Below, piece after piece: positions 1 through 8,204 of a DNA stretch of 27,177 nt. The stretch's first letter is position 1. Each line of letters starts with the position of its first letter. The notes below the pieces were generated by a model that worked only from the letters and a program-made list of their open reading frames with translations, was not told the DNA's origin and did no database searches. A program made the translations under genes and the position numbers. Origin of the DNA: an uncultured Bacteroidales bacterium. GTDB lineage: Bacteria > Bacteroidota > Bacteroidia > Bacteroidales > Paludibacteraceae. The DNA is taken from contig CALCGR010000005.1 of assembly GCA_937901025.1 (NCBI GenBank), positions 1 through 27,177 on the forward strand. Direction: 5' to 3'.

Positions 1-28
1 AAATAAATTTTATTTTTTTGCTCTAAAA

Positions 29-60
29 TTTGCTCATTCCAAATTTTTGTTGTATCTTTG
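29..60 (+). promoter_or_regulatory. Bacteroidota-type promoter of rplS
   Basis: TTTG at 29-32 is the -33 box and TATCTTTG at 53-60 matches the TAnnTTTG -7 box, with a 20-base spacer. Transcription should start near 67, giving a leader of just under 100 bases before the rplS ATG. The same architecture recurs at four other places in this window, which makes the call stronger. Confidence 0.85.
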
Positions 61-78
61 CACCGATTTTCGACTATT

Positions 79-104
79 AGCCTCTGACGATCAGAATTAG
101 GGCT
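79..104 (+). promoter_or_regulatory. Imperfect hairpin in the rplS leader
   Basis: Within the rplS 5' untranslated region, AGCC (79-82) can pair with GGCT (101-104). TCTGA (83-87) pairs with TCAGA (91-95) around the loop CGA, leaving ATTAG as a one-sided bulge. Many ribosomal protein genes carry structured autoregulatory leaders. This could be one for L19, but a 9-bp bulged stem can also occur by chance, and I cannot match it to a known motif from the sequence alone. Confidence 0.3.
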
Positions 105-163
105 TATTAAGAAGTGCCGAACGTAGTGTATGCTATAGCCATTAACCATTAAAGATTACTGCA

Positions 164-517
164 ATGGATTTATTGAAAATTGCCGAACAGGCATTTGCCG
201 GTGAGAAGAAAGAGTTCCCGGCTTTTGCAGCCGGAGACCAAGTAACGGTTGCTTATCGTATTAAAGAAGGTAACAAGGAGCGTATCCAAGAGTTCCGTGG
301 TGACGTGATCGCCATCAAGGGTTCTGAGGACAAGAAACGTTTCACTGTTCGCAAGATGTCGGGCAACGTAGGTGTAGAGCGTATCTTCCCTATGGATAGT
401 CCTTTCATCGAGTCGATTACCGTCAATAAATACGGTAAAGTGCGTCGTGCTAAACTCTATTACCTCCGCGAATTGCGTGGTAAGAGCGCACGTATTGAAG
501 CGCGCCGCGTTAAGTAA
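164..517 (+). CDS. rplS: 50S ribosomal protein L19
   Basis: This 117-residue protein is L19, a component of the large ribosomal subunit at the interface with the 30S subunit. The characteristic L19 core is readable: a basic N-terminal helix, then the beta-rich segment FRGDVIAIKG (about residues 44-53), VGVERIFPMDSP (about 69-80) and the basic C-terminal segment with KLYYLREL (about 97-104). The length is normal for the family. The ATG at 164 follows an A-rich stretch rather than a Shine-Dalgarno sequence, which is usual in this phylum. It has its own promoter (29-60) and a strong terminator (541-566), so it appears to be monocistronic. Confidence 0.97.
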   Translation: MDLLKIAEQAFAGEKKEFPAFAAGDQVTVAYRIKEGNKERIQEFRGDVIAIKGSEDKKRFTVRKMSGNVGVERIFPMDSPFIESITVNKYGKVRRAKLYYLRELRGKSARIEARRVK

Positions 518-540
518 TCCGGACATCGCCTGGAGAAAAG

Positions 541-566
541 AAGAGCCTGAGGGCTCTTTTTTTTTT
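541..566 (+). terminator. Intrinsic terminator of rplS
   Basis: AAGAGCC (541-547) and GGCTCTT (552-558) form a perfect 7-bp stem around the loop TGAG. The T-run continues to 566. It lies 24 bases after the rplS stop codon and upstream of the next gene's promoter, so it separates the two transcription units. Confidence 0.93.
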
Positions 567-616
567 GCTCATTTTTGCCGATTTTGTGTAAGAATGGCGA
601 CAAAATGATATATTTA

Positions 617-648
617 TTTGCGTATTCAAAATTATTTTAGTAATTTTG
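617..648 (+). promoter_or_regulatory. Bacteroidota-type promoter of the tamB-like gene
   Basis: TTTG at 617-620 and TAATTTTG at 641-648 are separated by exactly 20 bases. Transcription would start near 655. The reading frame of the downstream gene is open back to a TTG at 618, but that codon lies inside the -33 box. The promoter therefore rules it out as the start and points to ATG 663 or ATG 675. It probably also drives yifB. Confidence 0.8.
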
Positions 649-662
649 TAGCGTCAAATAAT

Positions 663-3600
663 ATGCGCGTACAGATGTCGCTCAAACGTATCGGTTACAT
701 ATTGTCCCTTTTGCTTCTCTCCCTCGTGCTGTTGGGAGGGGTCGGTGTAGCGTTGTTGTCGAGTAGCGATTTGCAGACCCGTGCCGTAGAGGTTGTGGCC
801 AAGGAAGTGGGGTTGGGAATGGGTACGGACCTCCACGTGGGGAAGGTGGATTATCGTTTGCCGGCGACATTAAAACTGGAGGACATCTATGTGGAGGATC
901 AGCAGCAAGACACGTTGTTATATGTTCACGAAGTCTATGCCCGGTTGCGGATGCGAGACCTCTTCCATAACATTGTGAACATCCGTAAAACCCGCGTAGA
1001 GGGTGCTTATCTGAACTTGCACGACAACAACTACGCGTTCTTGCGTCCGCTCTTTCGTCAGCCCGACTCCCTGCCGGTGCTTAAGACGTTTATCATGGCT
1101 CCGAACATTGCCGTTTCCCATACCCGGTTGAGATATGATGACCACTATGTCAATGTAGAAGACCTCGAACTCGAACTCAATGCCTGGTCGTACGACACCC
1201 TGAATATCGTGCTCAGCGACCTGCAAGCGAACTATGTCTATCTGCCCAATGCAAAGAAGACTCAGCCGCTCACCATTAACCACTTACACACGGAGTTGCT
1301 CGCCGGTAGGGAATATTTCCGTATCCCCGATTTACGGCTGCAATTACCCCGTTCGGCGATTCATATAGACGACATACGGCTCAGTTTCCCGAGTCGGTTA
1401 TGGGATGGTCTCTCGTGGGAGACGCTGACGGAGGCAGCACCGGAGATACAAACATTGTTCGACCTTGACGACCTCACGTTCTGTCCGGCGGACTTGGCGA
1501 TGGTGGCACCGGGACTGAAGAACCTTCGTCGCTCGCTGCACGTGCAGGCTCAGATGAAAGGAAGTCTTGATTCGCTCGCACTGCACCGGTTGGATATGCA
1601 TTATAACAAACAGCAAGTGCTGGCGGCAGATGTGGTGGTACGGGGACTGCCGAACTTAGATAGCACGTTTATCAAAGCCAACTGCCGCGACTTCTATGTC
1701 AATGCGGGTATGATTCAGGATATCATCTCCGACTTGACGAACACGCCTTTTGCTTTGCCGTCATCGGTTAATAGCATCGGGGCGATCCATTATCGGGGAC
1801 AGGTGAGCGGTATGGCTCGGGCCTTGACGCTCAAGGGAGCCTTCCGCACGGCCTTGGGTGCAATCACGACGGATGGTCGGCTGCGGGCGGGAGATGCCTT
1901 CCGGTCCCTCACGTTCGAGGGCGGATTAGCCACGAAGAACTTCCACGTAGGCAAGGTGGTCGGCGATGCGGATATGGGGGATGTGTCGTTTGACGTCCGC
2001 ACCACACTTTCCCTAACGGCGGAGCAATTGAAAGCGCAACTATCGACTCTTATCTCCGAGTTCACGTACCGCGGCTATACCTATCGGGATATCGAGGTAA
2101 AAGGACAAGTCATAGAGGCGACGGGGAGTGACAAAATCAAACAATCGCAGTATGCGGGTAGGGTGGCCATCAATGATTCGAATCTGGTGTTTGCCGCCGA
2201 ACTATCCGCTGAGCGCGGGGCCAAGGGGTATATGATGGACTTGGAGTTAGGACTGAAGAAGTTCCTCCTCGGTCCGTTGCATCTCAGTGAGTATTATGCT
2301 CAGGCTGCCGTGGCGACGCACCTGAAGGGACATGCCTCGTTCACCTCTTTAGAGGATCTGATGGCGGAATTGGTGATGGACTCGTTGGCGATTAAGAACG
2401 GGGAAGACTCGATTGAGATGAGCGAGTTGAGGTTTACGCACCAGGCAACGGATGGGCATAATAAACTGATACAGATTACTTCCGATTATCTGGCGGGAAC
2501 GCTGACGGGGGATTTGGAATATAAGACGCTGCCGACCACGTTAGAGAAGTTAGCGATTCGGTATGTGCCGCAACTCTTTGGCAAGCAGACGCGGCAGCGA
2601 ATCTTAGCGAGGTCTTCGAATAATAACTTTAGGTTTTACCTATATGGGCGGGAGCTCAAGCGCCTGCAACGAGTACTACGATTACCGGTACGCGTTTCCG
2701 ACTATCCGGTGATGAAAGGATATGTGAGCGAGGAGGCCCACCACTGGGTAGTACAAGGTTATGTGCCGAGTTTGAGTATAGGTAAGCGGAAGATTGAGGA
2801 TATCACTTTCTCTACCGATAACTTAGGGGCGAGAGCGAATATGGATTTCTCGGCTAAGACGGGCTTCACCAAACTGGTGTTACACTCGTTTGCGCAGGAC
2901 GACTCGTGTCAGTTGGCTTTGTCGCTGAAGAACGTGGATCCGAACCGTCAAGACTCTACGCTGCCGCATGTGCAGTCGGAAGACCTGACGTTATTACAGC
3001 AAGAGTCATTCATTGAGGGAGACATCCTTTTGTCCACGCATTTCACTCAATATGCGGGTTATCCGCTGGTGGATATGCACCTGTATCCGTCCTACTTCCA
3101 ATATGGGGATAGTGTGTATCATATTAACGATGCGCTGCTCTCCTATTGTGTAGCGGATACGATCTTAACGGTGGACCACTTTAGGATTGGTACGGCGGCG
3201 CAATTTATTGAGGCTAATGGTGTTGGATCGCCCTCGCCTGAGGACGAGTTAGCGGTGCAGTTAGGGCAATTGGAGGCGGGATACTTCATCAATTTCTTGT
3301 TGCCTACGAATGTGCTGACGGTACAAGGGAAAGTGACGGGTTGGGCGAAACTCTATTCGTTGTTCTCTGCACCGGCGTTTGAGGCAGATGTGGAGATGCG
3401 AGATGCGGGATTGAACGGGTATCCGATCGGGGATGCGAAGGGTAGGCTCACATTGGATAAGTCGAATTATAATATCCTCATTGATGCGGATGTAGAGGAA
3501 GAGGGACGCCATGTGGCGCATATGGATGGATTAGTGGAGACCTTAGGCGATAAGCTATGGGGACTGGATATCTACCCGGATTCGCTGTCGGTAGCGTTCA

Positions 3601-5156
3601 TCAATCACTGGACCTCGGGATTCATCACGGATATCAGCGGTAGGGCGTATGGGGAAGTGAAGGTATCGGGTGATGCAAAACGCACTTGGGTGATGGCTAA
3701 GGCTTATGCGGATAGTGTGGGTATGACCATTCCGTATACGGGGTGCAGGTATTTCGTATCGGACTCGGTGTTCTTGGATTCTACTGCGATACGGTTCCCG
3801 AATATGATATTGAAGGATGAGGAGGGCAATGACTTGTTGGTAGATGGGGTGTTGAAGCATAATGAGTATTTTAAGGACTTTAAGTTTAATATTGCGGCGC
3901 GGCCGAATGATGCGCTGGTGTTCAATCTTCCTTATAAGCAGGGCGAGATGTTGTCCGGTAAGACCTATGCCTCCGGTGAGGTGTATATCGACGGGGACGA
4001 GGACCTGGTGACCTTGACGGCTACGGCGCAGACGATGGGTAACTCGAATTTTAGGTTTAATGTGTCTTATGCATCGAGTGCCGGCGACAACTCGTTTATC
4101 ACGTTCTTCAATCGCAATGATGTCAGTGTGCTCGTGCCGGAGGAAGAGGAGGAGTTGATGCCTATGCAGAGTTCCCGCGGAACGAGGTTTAAGATGTCGC
4201 TGAATGTCGGGGTACAGCCGAACCTGCTGTTCGGGTTGGTGCTCAATGAGCGAACGGGGGATGAGATCAAAGCCCGCGGAGATGGTGCCATCACGATTGG
4301 TTACGATGACCAGACGGATATCATCTCGATGGTGGGAACATATACGGTACAATCGGGAACGATGGGCTTCACGGTGGGGAACATGATTCACCGCGACTTC
4401 ACGCTCGTGGATGGTGGTTCGATCGTTTGGTCGGGTGTACCGGAGATGCCGCTATTGGATGTGACGGCGAACTATACGGTGACGGCCTCGCTGAAGGACT
4501 TGTTCGGGTCGGATGTGACGTCTGTTGCCACTTCCCGCACGAATATCCCGGTGACCACTTCGATTAACTTGAGCGGGACGTTGGATAACCCGAAGATTCG
4601 GTTTGCGTTGTCGTTGCCGCAGTCGGAGCAAGAGATAGCGGATAAGGTGAAGACGATCATCAACACGGAGGAGATGTTGATGCGGCAAGTCATTTATCTG
4701 TTGGTGTTCAGTCGTTTCTATACACCGGATTATATGACAAGGACGAGTACGCTGGGAACGAACGAGATGTACTCGCTGGTATCCTCGACGATCACGGGTC
4801 AGATCAACAGTTGGTTGGGCAAACTGACGGATGTGTTCTCGATGGGAGTGAATGTACGTAAGGATGGTCAAGGGGCCCAAGCTTCGTATGAGGCGGAAGC
4901 CAAGTTCCAGTTGCAACCGGTGGATCGGTTGGTGATTAATGGCGATTTAGGTTATCGATATAATGATATTACGAACCGGCCTTTCTTCGGTGATGCGGAC
5001 GTGGAGTACATGCTCACCAAGGATGGTAAGTTCCGTGTGAAGGCGTACACGCACATGGTGGACAAGTACTCGCTCCGCCAAGCCAGCACGATCCAAGGGG
5101 TCGGCTTCGTCTTCAAACACGACTTCAACTGGCGCAAACCCAAGAAAAAGAAATAA
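663..5156 (+). CDS. TamB-like translocation and assembly protein (DUF490 C-terminus)
   Basis: This is a giant envelope protein of about 1,497 residues. The N-terminus has a short basic segment and one membrane helix (about residues 10-31), as in inner-membrane-anchored TamB/AsmA-like proteins. A very long stretch of beta-rich repeats follows. The last 300 or so residues match the TamB C-terminal domain, with segments such as GTMGFTVGNMIHRDFTLVDGG, the SGTLDNPKIRF block and a terminal beta-rich segment ending in a lysine tail. The family spans the periplasm and takes part in outer-membrane assembly or lipid transport. I chose ATG 663 because the promoter overlaps the upstream TTG. ATG 675 is an alternative, as the transcript would begin only about 8 bases before 663. 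yifB follows after one base. No TamA/BamA partner is in the window. Confidence 0.85.
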   Translation: MRVQMSLKRIGYILSLLLLSLVLLGGVGVALLSSSDLQTRAVEVVAKEVGLGMGTDLHVGKVDYRLPATLKLEDIYVEDQQQDTLLYVHEVYARLRMRDLFHNIVNIRKTRVEGAYLNLHDNNYAFLRPLFRQPDSLPVLKTFIMAPNIAVSHTRLRYDDHYVNVEDLELELNAWSYDTLNIVLSDLQANYVYLPNAKKTQPLTINHLHTELLAGREYFRIPDLRLQLPRSAIHIDDIRLSFPSRLWDGLSWETLTEAAPEIQTLFDLDDLTFCPADLAMVAPGLKNLRRSLHVQAQMKGSLDSLALHRLDMHYNKQQVLAADVVVRGLPNLDSTFIKANCRDFYVNAGMIQDIISDLTNTPFALPSSVNSIGAIHYRGQVSGMARALTLKGAFRTALGAITTDGRLRAGDAFRSLTFEGGLATKNFHVGKVVGDADMGDVSFDVRTTLSLTAEQLKAQLSTLISEFTYRGYTYRDIEVKGQVIEATGSDKIKQSQYAGRVAINDSNLVFAAELSAERGAKGYMMDLELGLKKFLLGPLHLSEYYAQAAVATHLKGHASFTSLEDLMAELVMDSLAIKNGEDSIEMSELRFTHQATDGHNKLIQITSDYLAGTLTGDLEYKTLPTTLEKLAIRYVPQLFGKQTRQRILARSSNNNFRFYLYGRELKRLQRVLRLPVRVSDYPVMKGYVSEEAHHWVVQGYVPSLSIGKRKIEDITFSTDNLGARANMDFSAKTGFTKLVLHSFAQDDSCQLALSLKNVDPNRQDSTLPHVQSEDLTLLQQESFIEGDILLSTHFTQYAGYPLVDMHLYPSYFQYGDSVYHINDALLSYCVADTILTVDHFRIGTAAQFIEANGVGSPSPEDELAVQLGQLEAGYFINFLLPTNVLTVQGKVTGWAKLYSLFSAPAFEADVEMRDAGLNGYPIGDAKGRLTLDKSNYNILIDADVEEEGRHVAHMDGLVETLGDKLWGLDIYPDSLSVAFINHWTSGFITDISGRAYGEVKVSGDAKRTWVMAKAYADSVGMTIPYTGCRYFVSDSVFLDSTAIRFPNMILKDEEGNDLLVDGVLKHNEYFKDFKFNIAARPNDALVFNLPYKQGEMLSGKTYASGEVYIDGDEDLVTLTATAQTMGNSNFRFNVSYASSAGDNSFITFFNRNDVSVLVPEEEEELMPMQSSRGTRFKMSLNVGVQPNLLFGLVLNERTGDEIKARGDGAITIGYDDQTDIISMVGTYTVQSGTMGFTVGNMIHRDFTLVDGGSIVWSGVPEMPLLDVTANYTVTASLKDLFGSDVTSVATSRTNIPVTTSINLSGTLDNPKIRFALSLPQSEQEIADKVKTIINTEEMLMRQVIYLLVFSRFYTPDYMTRTSTLGTNEMYSLVSSTITGQINSWLGKLTDVFSMGVNVRKDGQGAQASYEAEAKFQLQPVDRLVINGDLGYRYNDITNRPFFGDADVEYMLTKDGKFRVKAYTHMVDKYSLRQASTIQGVGFVFKHDFNWRKPKKKK

Positions 5157-5157
5157 T

Positions 5158-6711
5158 ATGTTAGTCAAGATTCACGCTGCTGCTGCGGTCGGCATAGATG
5201 CCGTACCTATCACCATCGAAGTACACGCCACTGCCGGGTATGATTTTACCCTTGTTGGTCTTCCCGATAATGCCGTCAAGGAGGCACACGAACGTATCGT
5301 CTCCGCCTTGATGGTCAACGGATACGAGTCGCCTAAACGCACCATCACCATCAACATGTCCCCTGCGGATATTAAGAAGGAGGGGGCCGCTTATGACCTA
5401 CCGCTGGCGATCGGTATGCTCGTAGCCGCGGAAGAACTCAAGACCGATAAACTCAAACAACTCATGATCATGGGCGAGCTCTCGCTCGATGGTACGCTGC
5501 AACCCATCAAGGGTGTCCTCCCGATGGCTATGTGTGCCCGTAAGAAGGGTATCCCCGCTATAATCGTACCTAAGGACAATGCTGCCGAAGCGGCGGTCGT
5601 ACAAGGACTCACTGTCTATGGTATGACCAGCCTACAGGAGGTCATTCAGTTCCTTAATAACGAACAAGTCTTCGAACCTACTACCGTCGATATCGAAACC
5701 CTCTTCCGCGAAGAGTCGTACCCTACCGACATCGACTTTGCGGACGTGCGTGGACAACAAACCACCCGCCGCGCCATCGAGATTGCGGCTGCCGGCGGAC
5801 ATAACCTTATTATGATTGGCCCGCCCGGGGCAGGTAAATCGATGATCGCTAAACGTATCCCGACCATCCTTCCTCCCCTCACGCTGGAGGAGGCTCTCGA
5901 GACTACGAAGATCCACTCCGTCACCGGACTGCTCAGCAAACGCAAGTCCGCTGCCTCTACCTCACTCATCGTTCAACGGCCTTTCCGCTCGCCCCACCAT
6001 ACCATCACCGATGTAGCCCTCGTCGGGGGCGGACAGAACCCCCATCCGGGAGAGATTTCCCTCGCCCATAATGGGGTCCTTTTCCTTGATGAACTTCCCG
6101 AGTACCATCGCTCCGTTTTGGAGGTCATGCGCCAACCTTTAGAGGATAGACGCATCACCGTGGCGCGCGCCAATGGTACGATGGATTATCCGGCATCGTT
6201 CATGCTCGTGGCTGCTATGAACCCCTGCCCTTGCGGACACTATGGTGAAAATAATCCCGCGCACCCGTGTACGTGTACGCCTGCGCAGGTACATAAATAT
6301 ATGAGTAAGATCAGCGGTCCGCTACTCGACCGTATCGATATCCAGTGTTCTATCCAAGCCGTACCTTACGACCAACTCAAGGACCAACAACCCGGTGAGC
6401 CCTCTGCCGCCATCCGTGAACGCGTCCTCAAAGCGCGCAAGATCCAATCCGAACGCTTTGCTGACCAGAAAGAGATTCACTGTAACGCGCAAATGAGTCC
6501 GAAATTGGTAAGGAAGTATTGCGTCTTGAGCGAGGCTTGCGATAAGATTATCGAGACAGCAATGACGAAGTTAGGTCTCAGTGCCCGTGCGTATGATAGG
6601 ATATTGAAAGTCGCCCGTACCATAGCCGACTTAGCGGGCGAACGTGATATCCTCCCCGCCCACATTATGGAAGCCATCTCTTTCCGGAATTTGGATCGGC
6701 AGTTATTCTAA
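5158..6711 (+). CDS. yifB: YifB/ComM-type Mg-chelatase-like AAA+ ATPase
   Basis: This 517-residue protein has the full YifB/ComM layout. An N-terminal Lon-protease-like (ChlI) domain covers about residues 1-165. The Mg-chelatase AAA+ core has Walker A GPPGAGKS (221-228), Walker B GVLFLDE (306-312), the family segment MNPCPCG (354-360) followed by more cysteines at 371 and 373, and RID (392-394). A C-terminal lid domain ends with FRNLDRQLF. In naturally transformable bacteria ComM is a helicase that promotes branch migration of incoming DNA, but YifB is also widespread in species not known to be competent. The ATG lies one base after the tamB-like stop codon, so the two genes are probably co-transcribed and translationally coupled. 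No clear terminator follows; the gene runs head-on into the minus-strand unit. Confidence 0.93.
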   Translation: MLVKIHAAAAVGIDAVPITIEVHATAGYDFTLVGLPDNAVKEAHERIVSALMVNGYESPKRTITINMSPADIKKEGAAYDLPLAIGMLVAAEELKTDKLKQLMIMGELSLDGTLQPIKGVLPMAMCARKKGIPAIIVPKDNAAEAAVVQGLTVYGMTSLQEVIQFLNNEQVFEPTTVDIETLFREESYPTDIDFADVRGQQTTRRAIEIAAAGGHNLIMIGPPGAGKSMIAKRIPTILPPLTLEEALETTKIHSVTGLLSKRKSAASTSLIVQRPFRSPHHTITDVALVGGGQNPHPGEISLAHNGVLFLDELPEYHRSVLEVMRQPLEDRRITVARANGTMDYPASFMLVAAMNPCPCGHYGENNPAHPCTCTPAQVHKYMSKISGPLLDRIDIQCSIQAVPYDQLKDQQPGEPSAAIRERVLKARKIQSERFADQKEIHCNAQMSPKLVRKYCVLSEACDKIIETAMTKLGLSARAYDRILKVARTIADLAGERDILPAHIMEAISFRNLDRQLF

Positions 6712-6713
6712 CA

Positions 6714-6760
6714 TTTACCCCAGTCGGTATTGGACGAAGGCTTCCATCGCCTCATAATTG
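6714..6760 (-). repeat. 47-base direct repeat, left copy: remnant 3' end of the NagB-LmbE gene
   Basis: These 47 bases match 8158-8204 with a single difference (C at 6719 where the other copy has T at 8163). Read on the minus strand they encode the last 14 or so codons and the stop of the NagB-LmbE gene, with the final Glu changed to Gly. There is no gene body upstream of this copy. It begins two bases after the yifB stop. Together the two copies bracket the lipoprotein gene. Sequence similarity ends sharply at 6760. Confidence 0.95.
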
Positions 6761-6793
6761 CATTGGCGGTTTGGGGTTGATGATTGTCTAATT

Positions 6794-8125
6794 TTATTGT
6801 AAGTCTTTCTTTAGGTCAATGGTGAAGGCCTCACTCATGTCGTTGTAAACATTGAAGATACACGTGCGTTGAGCCAGATTATAGACCGCCGAATAATTGG
6901 TTTTGTTATCCGGATACTCCATCGTATAATAACCTTCCTGCAAACATTTGAGGGCTTGGAACTCACTCATAACCGGCTTGTAGGCATTCATCATGTGTCC
7001 TGCACGCACCTTAGCACTAAATCCGTACTGCCACGGATCGGTGATATACGTTGCTGTTGCCTTTGGATTGCAGTAGTAGTTCTCCATACAATTGAACTCA
7101 AAAGGAAGAACGTGAGGCGTAAGCGGCAAGATCTTCTGACGGTCTGCTGAGCGTAACACATAAAGTGTATCGCCCCAATACTCAAACACGGCAAAATCGC
7201 CGGTGGCATCGGCAATGAGGAAGTGCCCGTTCATCACGTTGTTGAGTTGGGTATAGTCGTATTTCGTGCGCAGAGCCGTTTCTACATCTTTCACCGTAGC
7301 GCATTGGGTAAGCAGCATGTAGTACATCGACGAGTTGATCAATTGCGGCAGTGACTTATCGCCTTTCTTATCTTGCGCAGAAAGAGGGGGCATAGTGTGA
7401 TTAGGGTCTGACACCTCGGAGTGAATCAGCGGCGGCAATTGCAACATACAGTAGCACAAGCCTTGGTCATTCATTCCGCCTAAATGCGCCATGTGTTGGG
7501 TCAGAAGGATATAAAGGTCGGACTTACCATCCATCAAAACACCTGTTTCTATGTACTCCGGTGCGAAACGAAAAACGTTATAAATCGTGTTAGACAGCGC
7601 TACAAAACCATATTTCCCGCCCATCGGTTTTTGGTAAACAGCAACGATACTTCCGCCGGCACCATCCATATTATGGCAGAAAAGCAGTTCTCCTTTTTCG
7701 TTATGGCAGATAAAAGAGGAGCAAGCGGTCAAGGGGTCATCCATCACTCGGGGTTCGGGATAATTATGAAACAACAGACTCAAATAGTCGTTAAGATACT
7801 TCAACTCACCACTCATAGCGGTATCATATTGGTATCGTTCATCGCCCGTCTTCCACAGTTTATCCATTGGGAAATCAACCAAATAGTCCATGTAGAACAG
7901 GCGGTTTTTAGATACGTGACGAAGGGATTTTAATGTCTCCTCGGAGTTAGCTAACTTGAGGTTCGTTGCATTGATAGGATTAGGGGACTTCTCCGTGTAG
8001 GAGCGTAGTTCGGTAATCGTCGTCCCATCAATGATGGTAGGGCCTTTGGGTTCTTCTTTCTTTTCTTTACACCCTGTTAACGCGATGGTGGCAATAGCCA
8101 TCAGTGCCAAAAATACTTTTTTCAT
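6794..8125 (-). CDS. Lipoprotein, choloylglycine-hydrolase/C45-like Ntn amidohydrolase
   Basis: A 443-residue exported lipoprotein with signal peptide and lipobox LTGC, lipidated Cys19, followed by a lysine/glutamate-rich stretch. The mature part looks like an Ntn hydrolase of the linear-amide C-N hydrolase group (choloylglycine hydrolase, penicillin V acylase, C45 acyltransferase). The features are Cys135 in ACSSF as likely nucleophile, CHNMDG (150-155), the family-typical GGMNDQGL (216-223) and HFLIADATGDFAVFEYWGD (301-319). In these families the Cys usually becomes N-terminal after removal of a propeptide. Here about 115 residues separate it from the lipidated Cys, so how it matures is unclear. 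The substrate cannot be told; a bile-salt, penicillin-type or N-acyl-amino-acid amide bond is possible. The gene starts 33 bases after the NagB-LmbE stop with no visible promoter, lies between two copies of a 47-base repeat, and is AT-richer than the genes upstream. Confidence 0.75.
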   Translation of the reverse strand: MKKVFLALMAIATIALTGCKEKKEEPKGPTIIDGTTITELRSYTEKSPNPINATNLKLANSEETLKSLRHVSKNRLFYMDYLVDFPMDKLWKTGDERYQYDTAMSGELKYLNDYLSLLFHNYPEPRVMDDPLTACSSFICHNEKGELLFCHNMDGAGGSIVAVYQKPMGGKYGFVALSNTIYNVFRFAPEYIETGVLMDGKSDLYILLTQHMAHLGGMNDQGLCYCMLQLPPLIHSEVSDPNHTMPPLSAQDKKGDKSLPQLINSSMYYMLLTQCATVKDVETALRTKYDYTQLNNVMNGHFLIADATGDFAVFEYWGDTLYVLRSADRQKILPLTPHVLPFEFNCMENYYCNPKATATYITDPWQYGFSAKVRAGHMMNAYKPVMSEFQALKCLQEGYYTMEYPDNKTNYSAVYNLAQRTCIFNVYNDMSEAFTIDLKKDLQ

Positions 8126-8157
8126 ATATGCAATTTTTGCTATTTCTTCCTCGTTTG

Positions 8158-8204
8158 TTTACTCCAGTCGGTATTGGACGAAGGCTTCCATCGCCTCATA
8201 ATTG
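8158..8204 (-). repeat. 47-base direct repeat, right copy: intact 3' end of the NagB-LmbE gene
   Basis: This is the partner of 6714-6760, in the same orientation with 46 of 47 bases identical. It covers the stop codon and last codons of the functional reading frame. The distance between equivalent points of the two copies is 1,444 bases, and that interval contains exactly one gene. Confidence 0.95.

Noticed and set aside
618..662. TTG at 618 as start of the tamB-like gene
   Set aside because: It lies in the -33 box of the promoter, upstream of the predicted transcription start.
3555..4391. 278-residue open frame antisense to the tamB-like gene
   Set aside because: It lies wholly inside a well-supported gene, is rich in Arg/His/Ile from antisense codons, has no promoter and matches no family I know.
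6761..6793. Terminator between the converging yifB and lipoprotein genes
   Set aside because: No stem with a T-run can be drawn on either strand; how these transcripts end is not visible.
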